From Dokdonella fugitiva (GTDB taxonomy: Bacteria; Pseudomonadota; Gammaproteobacteria; Xanthomonadales; Rhodanobacteraceae), in assembly GCF_004342425.1 (NCBI RefSeq), contig NZ_SLWQ01000014.1:1-64000 (forward strand): a stretch of DNA of 64,000 bases, written 5' to 3'. The position numbers were made by a program, and so were the translations under genes. This document shows positions 1 to 7,612 of the stretch, piece after piece. A model generated the notes under the pieces. The model saw only the letters and a list, made by a program, of their open reading frames with translations. It searched no databases and was not told where the DNA came from. How positions within the stretch are numbered: the first letter of the stretch is position 1; each line of letters begins with the position of its first letter.

Positions 1-1
1 G

Positions 2-1450
2 GCGGGCAACACGAACGGTGCGTTCGCGATCGATCCGGCGACGGGTGCGCTGACGGTCGCGGCAGCGCTCGACTACGAGACGCAGTCGAGCTACGTGCTG
101 ACGATCGAGGTCTCGGACGGTGCGCTGAGCGGCACGGGCACGGTGACGGTGAACGTGACCGACGTGGTCGGCGGGCCGGGCGTGGAGAACATGGCTCCTG
201 TCGCGATCGACGATGCAATCCAGCTCGAACCGCTCGGTACGGCCACGACGCTGACCGGAGGTGCAGCCAGCGTACTGTGGAACGATCTCGATCCGGATGC
301 GGGCGAAACCGCTTCGCTGACCGTCACGATGGCGGTCGCACCGACAGCAGGTACGCTGACCTTGAATCCGGACGGAACGTTCCTCTACGCCAATACGGTC
401 GACGCCGGTGCGGACAGCTTTGAATACGAAGTCTGCGACGCGCACGCCGCCTGCAATGTCGGTATCGTCTCCATCACGATAACGACAGGTGCGCAGAACC
501 GTCTGCCGGCGGTCGTCGACGATGCAATGCAGGTTGCCCCCTTGGGTACGCAGACGATCCTGACCGGCGACCTCGCCAGCGTGCTGCAGAACGATTTCGA
601 TCCCGATGGCGATGCCTTGAGCGCCAAACTGCTTGTCGCTCCAACGGCCGGCATGGTGGTGCTCGCGACGGACGGCACGTTCAGCTACACGCACACGGTT
701 GCGATGGCGACGTCCGATGCCTTCTGGTATCAGGCGTGCGACGTGCATGGCGCCTGCATGCCGGGCCGCGTGTCGATCGTCATTGGCGCCGACGTCATCA
801 ATCAACTCCCCTTGGCCATGAACGACACCACCGTTACGCTGGCACCGGGCGGCACGGCGGACACGCTGGCGGACGGCGAGACATCGGTGCTGGCGAACGA
901 CAGCGACCCCGATGAGGGTGAAACGGCGACGTTGACGGCGACGCTGATCAGTCAGCCGTCGAAGGGCGAAGTCGCGCTCAACCAGAACGGGACGTTCAGC
1001 TACACGCACGACATTGCCGCCAGCGTCGGTGACGACAGCTTCTGGTATGAGGCGTGCGACATCCATGGTGCGTGCAGCGCTGCCAAGGTGAGCATCACGA
1101 TCACCGCGGACGCTCCCGAGGTCAGCTGCCAGCTGGATCCGCAGATCCATACGGTGGGGGATGCGGTGGATCTGGATCTCTCCCGTCTCTTCGTCGCACC
1201 GAATGGCCAGGCACTCGCCTATTCGATTGCAGGTTTGCCGGCATCGCTGTCGGTCGACCCGACCACAGGTTGGTTGAGTGGCGTGCTGGGCGAAGGTGAC
1301 GCCTCGCTCACGCCCTACACAGCAATATTCATCGCGACCACCGTGCCCGATGGCGTCAGCGCCAGCGAGTCGGTGAGCTTCGCGGTCTTCCCCGAAGGGG
1401 AAGTGGTGTTCCGCGACGGCTTCGATCTGCCACCTCAGCACTGCCAGTGA
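2..1450 (+). CDS. Secreted cadherin/Ig-like repeat protein, 3' part
   Basis: The reading frame is open to the left edge, so the N-terminus lies outside the window. The visible part starts with the end of a cadherin-like module (GAFAIDPATGALTV, then IEVSDG). Three modules of about 100 residues follow, each with a core like 'PDGTFxY' and a 'CDxHGAC' segment near its end (about nt 195-490, 500-790 and 800-1110). Next is a putative Ig-type domain of the kind that ends 'DPTTGWLSG'. The last residues are VVFRDGFDLPPQHCQ, carrying the motif shared by many secreted proteins in this window. A surface or adhesive role is inferred from the repeats; no catalytic domain is visible. Confidence 0.8.
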   Translation, partial: AGNTNGAFAIDPATGALTVAAALDYETQSSYVLTIEVSDGALSGTGTVTVNVTDVVGGPGVENMAPVAIDDAIQLEPLGTATTLTGGAASVLWNDLDPDAGETASLTVTMAVAPTAGTLTLNPDGTFLYANTVDAGADSFEYEVCDAHAACNVGIVSITITTGAQNRLPAVVDDAMQVAPLGTQTILTGDLASVLQNDFDPDGDALSAKLLVAPTAGMVVLATDGTFSYTHTVAMATSDAFWYQACDVHGACMPGRVSIVIGADVINQLPLAMNDTTVTLAPGGTADTLADGETSVLANDSDPDEGETATLTATLISQPSKGEVALNQNGTFSYTHDIAASVGDDSFWYEACDIHGACSAAKVSITITADAPEVSCQLDPQIHTVGDAVDLDLSRLFVAPNGQALAYSIAGLPASLSVDPTTGWLSGVLGEGDASLTPYTAIFIATTVPDGVSASESVSFAVFPEGEVVFRDGFDLPPQHCQ

Positions 1451-1529
1451 CCGAGCAAGTCGGTTGCTTGAGAGACATTCCCCAATCTCTCTTCGAAGTG
1501 ATGTGGAAATCGAGATCGTAGCGGGTCAC

Positions 1530-1565
1530 GCTGGCCGGCGGCTCCTCCCCAAGCCGCCGGCCAGC
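1530..1565 (+). terminator. Strong GC hairpin, terminator-like
   Basis: A perfect 14-bp stem (GCTGGCCGGCGGCT at 1530-1543 and its complement at 1552-1565) encloses an 8-nt loop, 80 nt after the stop of the repeat protein. It is followed by only a short T-rich run (GGATTTGTC). It probably ends or stabilises that transcript. The rest of the 468-nt gap up to 1919 holds no gene that I can support. Confidence 0.6.
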
Positions 1566-1740
1566 GGATTTGTCGAGCAGAAGCTCAATGCCCGCAGAGT
1601 TCTGCGTTCCGCGCCGCCTCGATAGGCCGCGGCCATCGGTCCCATCGGCTCCGGCGCCGTGCAATGCGAGCAGGGCTCGGGGGCTCGCCGCGAAACGGAC
1701 GTCGTCGCAATTCCAGTCACGCCGGTTCGATTCGGAATCC

Positions 1741-1768
1741 TGATCGACGGATCAAAATCTTTCATTGG
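1741..1768 (+). promoter_or_regulatory. Bipartite upstream element, copy 1
   Basis: TGATCG at 1741-1746, 13 nt, then TTTCATTGG at 1760-1768, about 150 nt before the start at 1919. The same arrangement occurs upstream of four other genes in this window (10393-10420, 12625-12652, 12844-12871, 17216-17243). It may be a promoter for an alternative sigma factor or a regulator site; this is inferred from conservation only. Confidence 0.45.
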
Positions 1769-1918
1769 ATATCCGAAGTTTGCTCCGCGAGCATAACGGC
1801 CGTCCGCGGTGCATTGGCGTTCGACTGTCGACGTATCGAGATGGGCTCGATCGTCACACGGCAATCGACGCAGCGGGCCATTCCATTCCACCAAGATCGC
1901 GACATCCGGGACAGATCC

Positions 1919-3349
1919 ATGAACTGCATATCGAAAGCCAACGCCAAGCTTCCCAGCGCCACCGTTCTGACTTGCGCCGTGGGAGTCGTGCTGGCCATGG
2001 CCAGTTCGATCGCACACGCAGAGATGTTCTGCGTCGACGCGACCGCCGGCCTCCAGATCGCGCTGGACGATGCCCTTTCGAACGCCGAACCGGACGAGAT
2101 TCGCATTCAGGCGGGCGACTACATTCTCAGCGCAGGGCTCGTGTACAACACGCAGGTCCCCGGTGCGGACCAGCACGCGTTGACGATCAGTGGTGGCTAT
2201 GACGCCGACTGCGTGCAGCGCATCGGAGTCTCGAAGCTCAACGGAAATACACAGGTTCAGGTCATCAAGCTCGTTCTGGGGGCTCCGGTATTCATGGACC
2301 ACGTGACCATCGCCGGTGGTCGTGTCGAAAACACGCCGGGAGATTCTGGCCGCGGTGGCGGCGTATTCGCGCAGCTGCAGGGCAGTTCGGCCGAGCTGCA
2401 CCTGGATGCGGTGCGCCTGATCTCGAACGTGGCGTCCGGTTTCGGAGGAGGGATTGCCGTGATATCCAACGTCGGTGGTGGCAGTCACTTTTCGCTTCGC
2501 AACAGCCTCCTCGCAGGCAACGTCGCGCAAGGCGCTGGCGGTGCCGCGATCGGAGTCGTATCGAAAGGCATGGTCGACATATCGAACAACACGATCACTG
2601 CCAACGTGAGCGACAACGCGTCAGCGGTGCATCTCCAGGCCAACGACGCTTCGGCCCAGTTCCGCGTGGACAACAACATCGTCTGGGGCAACGGCGCAAG
2701 CCCTTCGTATGACCTGCAGCTCGTTGCGCCTCCCGCGGGCGGCGATCCGTACCATCTCGTTGCCAACGACATCGGATCGACTCAGGGCATGCCGGGCGAC
2801 GACAGCGACCTGAACGTATCGATCGATCCTCTGTTTGTCGCTTGCGCGTTCTGCTCGAACTATCCGTTGAGTGCCGCGTCGCCACTGATCGACGCGGGTG
2901 TCGGCGATCCCGCGGGAGGTTTGGCGCAGACGGATCTGCTGGGTGCGGCGCGCGTCATGGGTGCCAGCGTCGACATGGGCGCTTACGAGTTCGTGCAGCC
3001 GAACATCGCGCCCACGGTTGCGGAAGACCAGGCCTTCGTCGTCGACGAATCGGCCGCGCAAGGCGCCATCGTCGGCACGGTAACGGCGACCGACGACTAT
3101 CTGCCGCAGCCCCATGCGATCACCTATGCGATCGTCGACGGCAACACCGGTGACGCTTTCGCGATCGACGCGGACAGCGGCGTGCTGACGGTTGCCAATC
3201 CGGATGCGCTCGATTCCACCGCGATGCCGGCTTACGCACTCGCCATCAAGGTGACCGACGGCGAACTGGACGGCGTCGGCGTCGTGAACGTCACGGTGTC
3301 CGGACCCGGCGAATCGGATGTCATTTTCCAGGACGGCTTCGACGGCTGA
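1919..3349 (+). CDS. Secreted right-handed beta-helix protein with cadherin-like C-terminal domain
   Basis: A 476-aa protein. The start at 1919 gives a good signal peptide (MNCISKANAK, then a hydrophobic core ending SSIAHAE); the frame is open further upstream but without such a leader. The mature part begins FCVDATAG and runs through a beta-helix with typical turns (GGGVFA, NNTITANV, NNIVWGN). It then has the 'SPLIDAG...DMGAYE' block known from proteins annotated with a 'choice-of-anchor Q' domain. Residues after about 360 form a cadherin-like domain (IAPTVAEDQAFVVDE, DAFAIDADSGVLTV). The C-terminus is VIFQDGFDG. It is a paralogue of the proteins at 3652, 4941 and 13015 but is the only one of the four with the cadherin domain. 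Function unknown; surface location inferred. Confidence 0.85.
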   Translation: MNCISKANAKLPSATVLTCAVGVVLAMASSIAHAEMFCVDATAGLQIALDDALSNAEPDEIRIQAGDYILSAGLVYNTQVPGADQHALTISGGYDADCVQRIGVSKLNGNTQVQVIKLVLGAPVFMDHVTIAGGRVENTPGDSGRGGGVFAQLQGSSAELHLDAVRLISNVASGFGGGIAVISNVGGGSHFSLRNSLLAGNVAQGAGGAAIGVVSKGMVDISNNTITANVSDNASAVHLQANDASAQFRVDNNIVWGNGASPSYDLQLVAPPAGGDPYHLVANDIGSTQGMPGDDSDLNVSIDPLFVACAFCSNYPLSAASPLIDAGVGDPAGGLAQTDLLGAARVMGASVDMGAYEFVQPNIAPTVAEDQAFVVDESAAQGAIVGTVTATDDYLPQPHAITYAIVDGNTGDAFAIDADSGVLTVANPDALDSTAMPAYALAIKVTDGELDGVGVVNVTVSGPGESDVIFQDGFDG

Positions 3350-3651
3350 GCGGTTGGAAGACAGACCCGATGGCAAAACCAGGAGGGCTCGCTCGCGGAT
3401 CGAGTCGGGCAGTGCCCGATCCGTGGGAGCGCTTCCAAACGTGTACCGGGCGCGCGACCGGGAAAGCCCGGCTGGACCCGATTTCTCTGCATGCTCCGAG
3501 TGGTGGCCGGCGCGGGGCGACACGGCGCTGGTGCCGTCTCGCACCTGCTTCGACGAGTACGCGAGTTGCGGGCTGAAATGTCGGAATGAAAAGGAACGCA
3601 CCGCGGACATCGCGGCGTTCCTGTGCGGCGCGAAACTGGGGAGAGGAACAC

Positions 3652-4944
3652 ATGAACTTTCATGAAGAATCATCGGCCGTAGCGCCGCCCGCAGGGCCAG
3701 ATCGGCGAACGGCGTCGTGGAGCGAGCGCCGGAACAAGAAGGCGACCGTCGCACCGGGGCAGGCGGCGCGGCTTCGCGCGATTGCCACGGACAGGCGCCG
3801 GGAGGTCCATCCGCTGCGTGACGCGTTTCGCCGGCTGCGGTCCGCCGCGAGCATCCTGCCGCTGCTCGTCCTGCTGGCGCTCGTCACGACACGCCTCGCC
3901 GCGGCAGCCGATTTCTGCGTCGTCAACGAGGCAGGCGCCCACATTGCGCTGGAGATCGCGCGGACGAATGGCGAGCCGGACTACATCAAATTCCGGTCGG
4001 GACTGCTGAGCCTGACGGACGGGCTCGAATACGACACAGAGGCGGTGGACAGCGACCACGAGCTGTTGTACATCGGCGGCGGCTACAACGACGACTGCAC
4101 GGTGCGAACGGACATCACGATGCTCGATGGGCACGACCAGATCATGCCGCTGACCGTGCTGCTGCACGGTGTCGACAAGGTGATTCTTGAACACATTTCA
4201 TTTTACCGCAGCAAGACGTGTGCTCTTTGCGTGCACATGCAGAACGAGTTGGCGGCGGTCACGGTCGACTCGGCCCGATTCCTGAACGGCACCAGCGACT
4301 CGGTCGGTGGGGCTCTGGTGGCTTCGGGCTTTGGATACCTGCGCGTCAGGAACAGCCTCTTTGCCGGAAACGAATCGGTGACCGGAGCCGCTGCCCTGGT
4401 CGCGTTGGATGGTGACGCTTTCTTCATCAACAATACGATTACGCGCAACGCCACGGTCGTCGGCGATCCCATGGCCTTCTATGCCGGCCCTTACGGTTCC
4501 GGTGAAGAAGCACACTTCTCGTTCACCAACAACATCATCTGGGGCAACACTCCGGATGGCTCGCCCGTATCCGACGGCTACGACCTTTACCTCGACGACG
4601 GCGGGATCTACCGCCTTTCCGCCAACGACATCGGCGCCTCCCGCGTGCCCGCGGCCGAAGCGGGTGGCATGCCGAACCTGTCGGTCGATCCGCAACTGCC
4701 CGCCTGCTTCGTGATCTGCTTGGACCAGCGCCCGAGCCCGAACTCACCCGCAGTGAATGCAGGGGACGACATGCCCGATGGCGTAGGAGCGGCGCTCGAC
4801 ATTATGGGCCTGCCCCGCAAGATGGGCGCTCACGTGGACATCGGTGCCTACGAACTCGACGAGATCTTCGTCGACGGCTTCGAGAGTCTTGCGCTTGCGT
4901 CGATCTCGTTCGACGCCGACGTGCCGTTGGGGAGGACGCCATGA
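3652..4944 (+). CDS. Secreted right-handed beta-helix protein (paralogue 2)
   Basis: A 430-aa protein. The start at 3652 is chosen for its strong ribosome binding site (GGGGAGAGGAA, about 6 nt upstream). The N-terminal region before the hydrophobic signal core (SILPLLVLLALVTTRLAAAAD) is unusually long, about 67 residues and rich in Arg. The mature part starts FCVVNEAG and has the same helix landmarks as its neighbours: GGYNDDC, NNTITRN, NNIIWGN, LSANDIG, and a final block with MGAHVDIGAYELDEIFVDGFE. About 20 extra residues follow the motif. Its stop overlaps the next start (ATGA at 4941-4944), so the two genes are translationally coupled. No enzymatic motif seen. Confidence 0.8.
   Translation: MNFHEESSAVAPPAGPDRRTASWSERRNKKATVAPGQAARLRAIATDRRREVHPLRDAFRRLRSAASILPLLVLLALVTTRLAAAADFCVVNEAGAHIALEIARTNGEPDYIKFRSGLLSLTDGLEYDTEAVDSDHELLYIGGGYNDDCTVRTDITMLDGHDQIMPLTVLLHGVDKVILEHISFYRSKTCALCVHMQNELAAVTVDSARFLNGTSDSVGGALVASGFGYLRVRNSLFAGNESVTGAAALVALDGDAFFINNTITRNATVVGDPMAFYAGPYGSGEEAHFSFTNNIIWGNTPDGSPVSDGYDLYLDDGGIYRLSANDIGASRVPAAEAGGMPNLSVDPQLPACFVICLDQRPSPNSPAVNAGDDMPDGVGAALDIMGLPRKMGAHVDIGAYELDEIFVDGFESLALASISFDADVPLGRTP
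4801..4883 (+). repeat. 83-nt segment duplicated at 5970-6052
   Basis: These 83 nt differ from 5970-6052 at only two positions, while the rest of the two genes is clearly diverged. The segment encodes the end of the 'IMGLPRKMGAHVDIGAYEL' block and the DEIFVDGF motif. Local gene conversion, or a recent duplication that replaced the tail, would explain it. Confidence 0.85.
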
Positions 4945-6068
4945 CGACCTGGGCATGGCGCCGCGGGTGCGAGCGGTTCGGGGTATTGCGGGGCGGCTGC
5001 ATGGCAGCGGCTGCGATGTTGCTTGTGGCGATACCGGCGCACGCAGCGATCTTCTGTATCGATCCGGTCGATGTGCCCATCGGCCAGACCATCACGGACG
5101 TGATCCAGGCGAGCCTCCAAGAGGCGCGCCAGAATCAGGAAGCAGATGCGATCCGATTCCGGTCAGCGCTCATTCTGCTCTCCCATGACCTGGTCTACGA
5201 TGCCATGGATGGTGAGCCGGCGATCTCGATCAGTGGCGGATGGAATGTCGGGTGCACTGTGCGGTCCGGACCGGCGACGGTACTCCATGGGCAAGGCACA
5301 GCGCGGCCTCTGGCATTGCTCCTTCGCGCGGGCAGTCATGTGACCCTCAGTCATCTGATACTGCATGGCGGACTTGGCGGCTCGATCGTCAATGCGGGAG
5401 GCGGATTGTTCGTGGGGGGGGCCTCCGGGTCGGAGCCGGCTACCGTGGCAGTCGATTCGGTTCGCTTCAGTGCGAATACGGCGCTTTACGGTGGCGGCAT
5501 GTTCGCTTCCGGCAACGTCACCGTGTCATTGCGCAACAATGTGTTCGTCGACAACCAGGGCTTCATGGCCTCGGCAGTGCATTTCGAAAGCCTGGCAGGC
5601 GAAATCTACATCACCAACAACACGATCACCAACAATGTGGTCACGGGCGACGCGATGCCGTTGCAGGGCGCGGCAAGTGCCGCGATGTACGTGGAAAGCA
5701 GCGGTATGCTCCATTTCAACAACAACATCCTCTGGGACAATCCGGGATCGGATGCGGCACTGGTCCTCGGTAGCGTCGCCTCCGAACTGATCGCAAATGA
5801 CCTGGAGTCGTACGCTGGCTTTCCCCCCGCCATCTACGAAATGAATCGCTCGGTGGATCCGCAGTTCGCACCTTGTGGCGTACCGTGCTTCGATCGACCG
5901 ATCCTGAGCACATCGCCGTTGGTCGACGCCGGTTTCGACGCGCCGGCGGGGGGGCTTCCGGCGTTGGACATTCTGGGCCTGCCCCGCAAGATGGGCGCCC
6001 ACGTGGACATCGGTGCCTACGAACTCGACGAGATCTTCGTCGACGGCTTCGATTCCGCATCGCCATGA
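4941..6068 (+). CDS. Secreted right-handed beta-helix protein (paralogue 3)
   Basis: A 375-aa protein whose start overlaps the upstream stop by 4 nt. The signal peptide is about residues 1-35 (core AAAAMLLVAIPAHAA). The mature part starts IFCIDPVDV and shows GGWNVGC, NNTITNNVV, NNILWDN and a tail SPLVDAG, then MGAHVDIGAYELDEIFVDGFDSASP. It is the shortest of the four related proteins that lies in a coupled series. The final 80 nt are almost identical to those of the upstream gene. Its stop again overlaps a downstream start (ATGA at 6065-6068). Probably exported; function unknown. Confidence 0.82.
   Translation: MTTWAWRRGCERFGVLRGGCMAAAAMLLVAIPAHAAIFCIDPVDVPIGQTITDVIQASLQEARQNQEADAIRFRSALILLSHDLVYDAMDGEPAISISGGWNVGCTVRSGPATVLHGQGTARPLALLLRAGSHVTLSHLILHGGLGGSIVNAGGGLFVGGASGSEPATVAVDSVRFSANTALYGGGMFASGNVTVSLRNNVFVDNQGFMASAVHFESLAGEIYITNNTITNNVVTGDAMPLQGAASAAMYVESSGMLHFNNNILWDNPGSDAALVLGSVASELIANDLESYAGFPPAIYEMNRSVDPQFAPCGVPCFDRPILSTSPLVDAGFDAPAGGLPALDILGLPRKMGAHVDIGAYELDEIFVDGFDSASP
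5970..6052 (+). repeat. Second copy of the 83-nt tail segment
   Basis: Partner of 4801-4883, with two mismatches in 83 nt. It covers the codons for LGLPRKMGAHVDIGAYEL and the terminal motif. Confidence 0.85.
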
Positions 6069-6679
6069 CCGAAGCGCCGAAGCCGCACGATCGGGCGGCG
6101 TCGCCGGCGGGCGATCTGCACCGGTTCACCCTGCGGCGCTGCCAGGCGCCTGCACGTCGGCGTGCACATGGCGGGGGCGAAGCGCTGTTCGCGATCGATC
6201 CGGAGACCGGCCGACTGACGGTCGTGCAGCAGGCGCGCGGTGGATCGCCGGCGTACATCCTGAAGGTGGAGGCCTCCGACGGGAAGGTGGGCGGCTTCGG
6301 CGACGTCACGGTCGGCATCACCGATTGCGGCGAAGCGCCGGCAATCGTCCCGGGCCAGGTGTTCCTGATCGCACCGGGGATGGCGTCGGGCGAATCATTC
6401 GGCAGGGTGCTCGCGGTCGCCGATGGCGGCAGCGTGCCATCGGCATGGAGCTATGCCATCGTTGCGGGCAATGCCGGCGATGTCTTCGCGATCGACCCGA
6501 CCACCGGGGATCTGGCGGTCGCGGGCCGGCTGGATGCCAGCTCGGCATCCAGCTACGGCTTGGCCATCAGGGTATCCGACGGCAGGCGCAGCGGCGTCGG
6601 TGTCGTCGTGATCGACATCGTGGCATCCGCTGCGAAGGCGAGTCTGGATGAGGCCGGCTTCGGCGAGTTGCCCGCATGA
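6065..6679 (+). CDS. Cadherin-like repeat protein without signal peptide, possible gene remnant
   Basis: A 204-aa frame coupled to the preceding gene through ATGA. Residues 1-38 are polar and Arg-rich with no export signal. Two cadherin-like modules follow (LFAIDPETGRLTV, then VFAIDPTTGDLAV), resembling the modules at the left edge of the window and at the end of the 1919 protein. It lacks the terminal FxDGF-type motif of its neighbours; its end (AGFGELPA) is only faintly similar. It may be the 3' part of a larger secreted repeat protein whose 5' end was lost or replaced. If so, it is translated only by coupling and stays cytosolic. Confidence 0.55.
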   Translation: MTEAPKPHDRAASPAGDLHRFTLRRCQAPARRRAHGGGEALFAIDPETGRLTVVQQARGGSPAYILKVEASDGKVGGFGDVTVGITDCGEAPAIVPGQVFLIAPGMASGESFGRVLAVADGGSVPSAWSYAIVAGNAGDVFAIDPTTGDLAVAGRLDASSASSYGLAIRVSDGRRSGVGVVVIDIVASAAKASLDEAGFGELPA

Positions 6680-6720
6680 ACCGTTTGGCCCGGTCGAGCA
6701 GCGACCGGCATGTTCGGGCA

Positions 6721-7413
6721 TCAGGATGGCAACGACATCCGGCGCGCGGGACCCTGCCGGCGCAGCCAGCGCAGGAGGCGATCCGGATAGATCTCGCAGG
6801 CACTGAAAACCGCGGCCAGCGCGGCCACCACCGCCACGCGGAATGCGAACGACGGCCACCACGGCTGGAACACCGCCAGCCAGGCGATCACCGCGCCTGC
6901 CAGCACGATGCGAAGCCACGCATGCGCAATCCGCAGCGCGATTCTCGATGACGTGGCGGCGTCCGTGGCACGGCAGGTGTCGCGGTACAACGTGTGCCAT
7001 TGCAGGAAGGCCTGCAGCAGCAGGCCGAGCCAGAACCCCGAGCCCGGTACGGCGACCACCAGGTCTTCGAGGCGACAGCCGAAGAGCCGGGTCAGCAGCC
7101 AGGCAGCCAACGCATGCGGCAACAGCAGGACGGCCGACAGCAGCATGACCGCGGGCCAGCGAAGCCACGCGGCTACGCGATTGCCGCGGTGCTTGCCGGA
7201 AAGCACCAGTACGGACGTCGCCGTCATCAATGCCGCGTCCAGCAGGAAACTCGCCACCGTGGTCGCCGCCGACCATGCAAGCAGCGTCACGCCGAGAACG
7301 GGCACGAGGTTGCGCATCGCGACGTCGATCGCAGCCCGGCCGCCGATGTCCGGCTGCCAGCGGTCGCGCGCGGGCGGATTCGCATGCATTCCGATGTCCG
7401 GCGGGTCTGTCAC
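6721..7413 (-). CDS. Multi-pass inner membrane protein (DUF6498-like)
   Basis: A 230-aa protein with about six hydrophobic segments. After a polar N-terminus of some 30 residues, the first membrane segment starts RNLVPVLGVTLLAWSAATT, which reminds me of the DUF6498 family; this assignment is from memory of the pattern and is tentative. A run of Arg residues closes the C-terminus (LLRWLRRQGPARR). It lies convergent to the 6065 frame and downstream of, and on the same strand as, the large beta-helix gene at 7613. Function unknown. Confidence 0.65.
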   Translation of the reverse strand: MTDPPDIGMHANPPARDRWQPDIGGRAAIDVAMRNLVPVLGVTLLAWSAATTVASFLLDAALMTATSVLVLSGKHRGNRVAAWLRWPAVMLLSAVLLLPHALAAWLLTRLFGCRLEDLVVAVPGSGFWLGLLLQAFLQWHTLYRDTCRATDAATSSRIALRIAHAWLRIVLAGAVIAWLAVFQPWWPSFAFRVAVVAALAAVFSACEIYPDRLLRWLRRQGPARRMSLPS

Positions 7414-7612
7414 GAGACATCAATCCAATCGTTGGCCGGGAGGGTTGTTCGCAAACCGTCTTGCCCCCGGTACCGGCGCGCTGCGCGGGGTCCTTGCCGG
7501 TAAAGCCGTTCAAGCCGCACAGCGGCGGAACATTTCGCGTCCGGACCTGGGCATCACACCGCGCCGCGCTCGACGGCACCGGCCGTCGGTCTCGAGTCGT
7601 GGCGCGGCTCTG

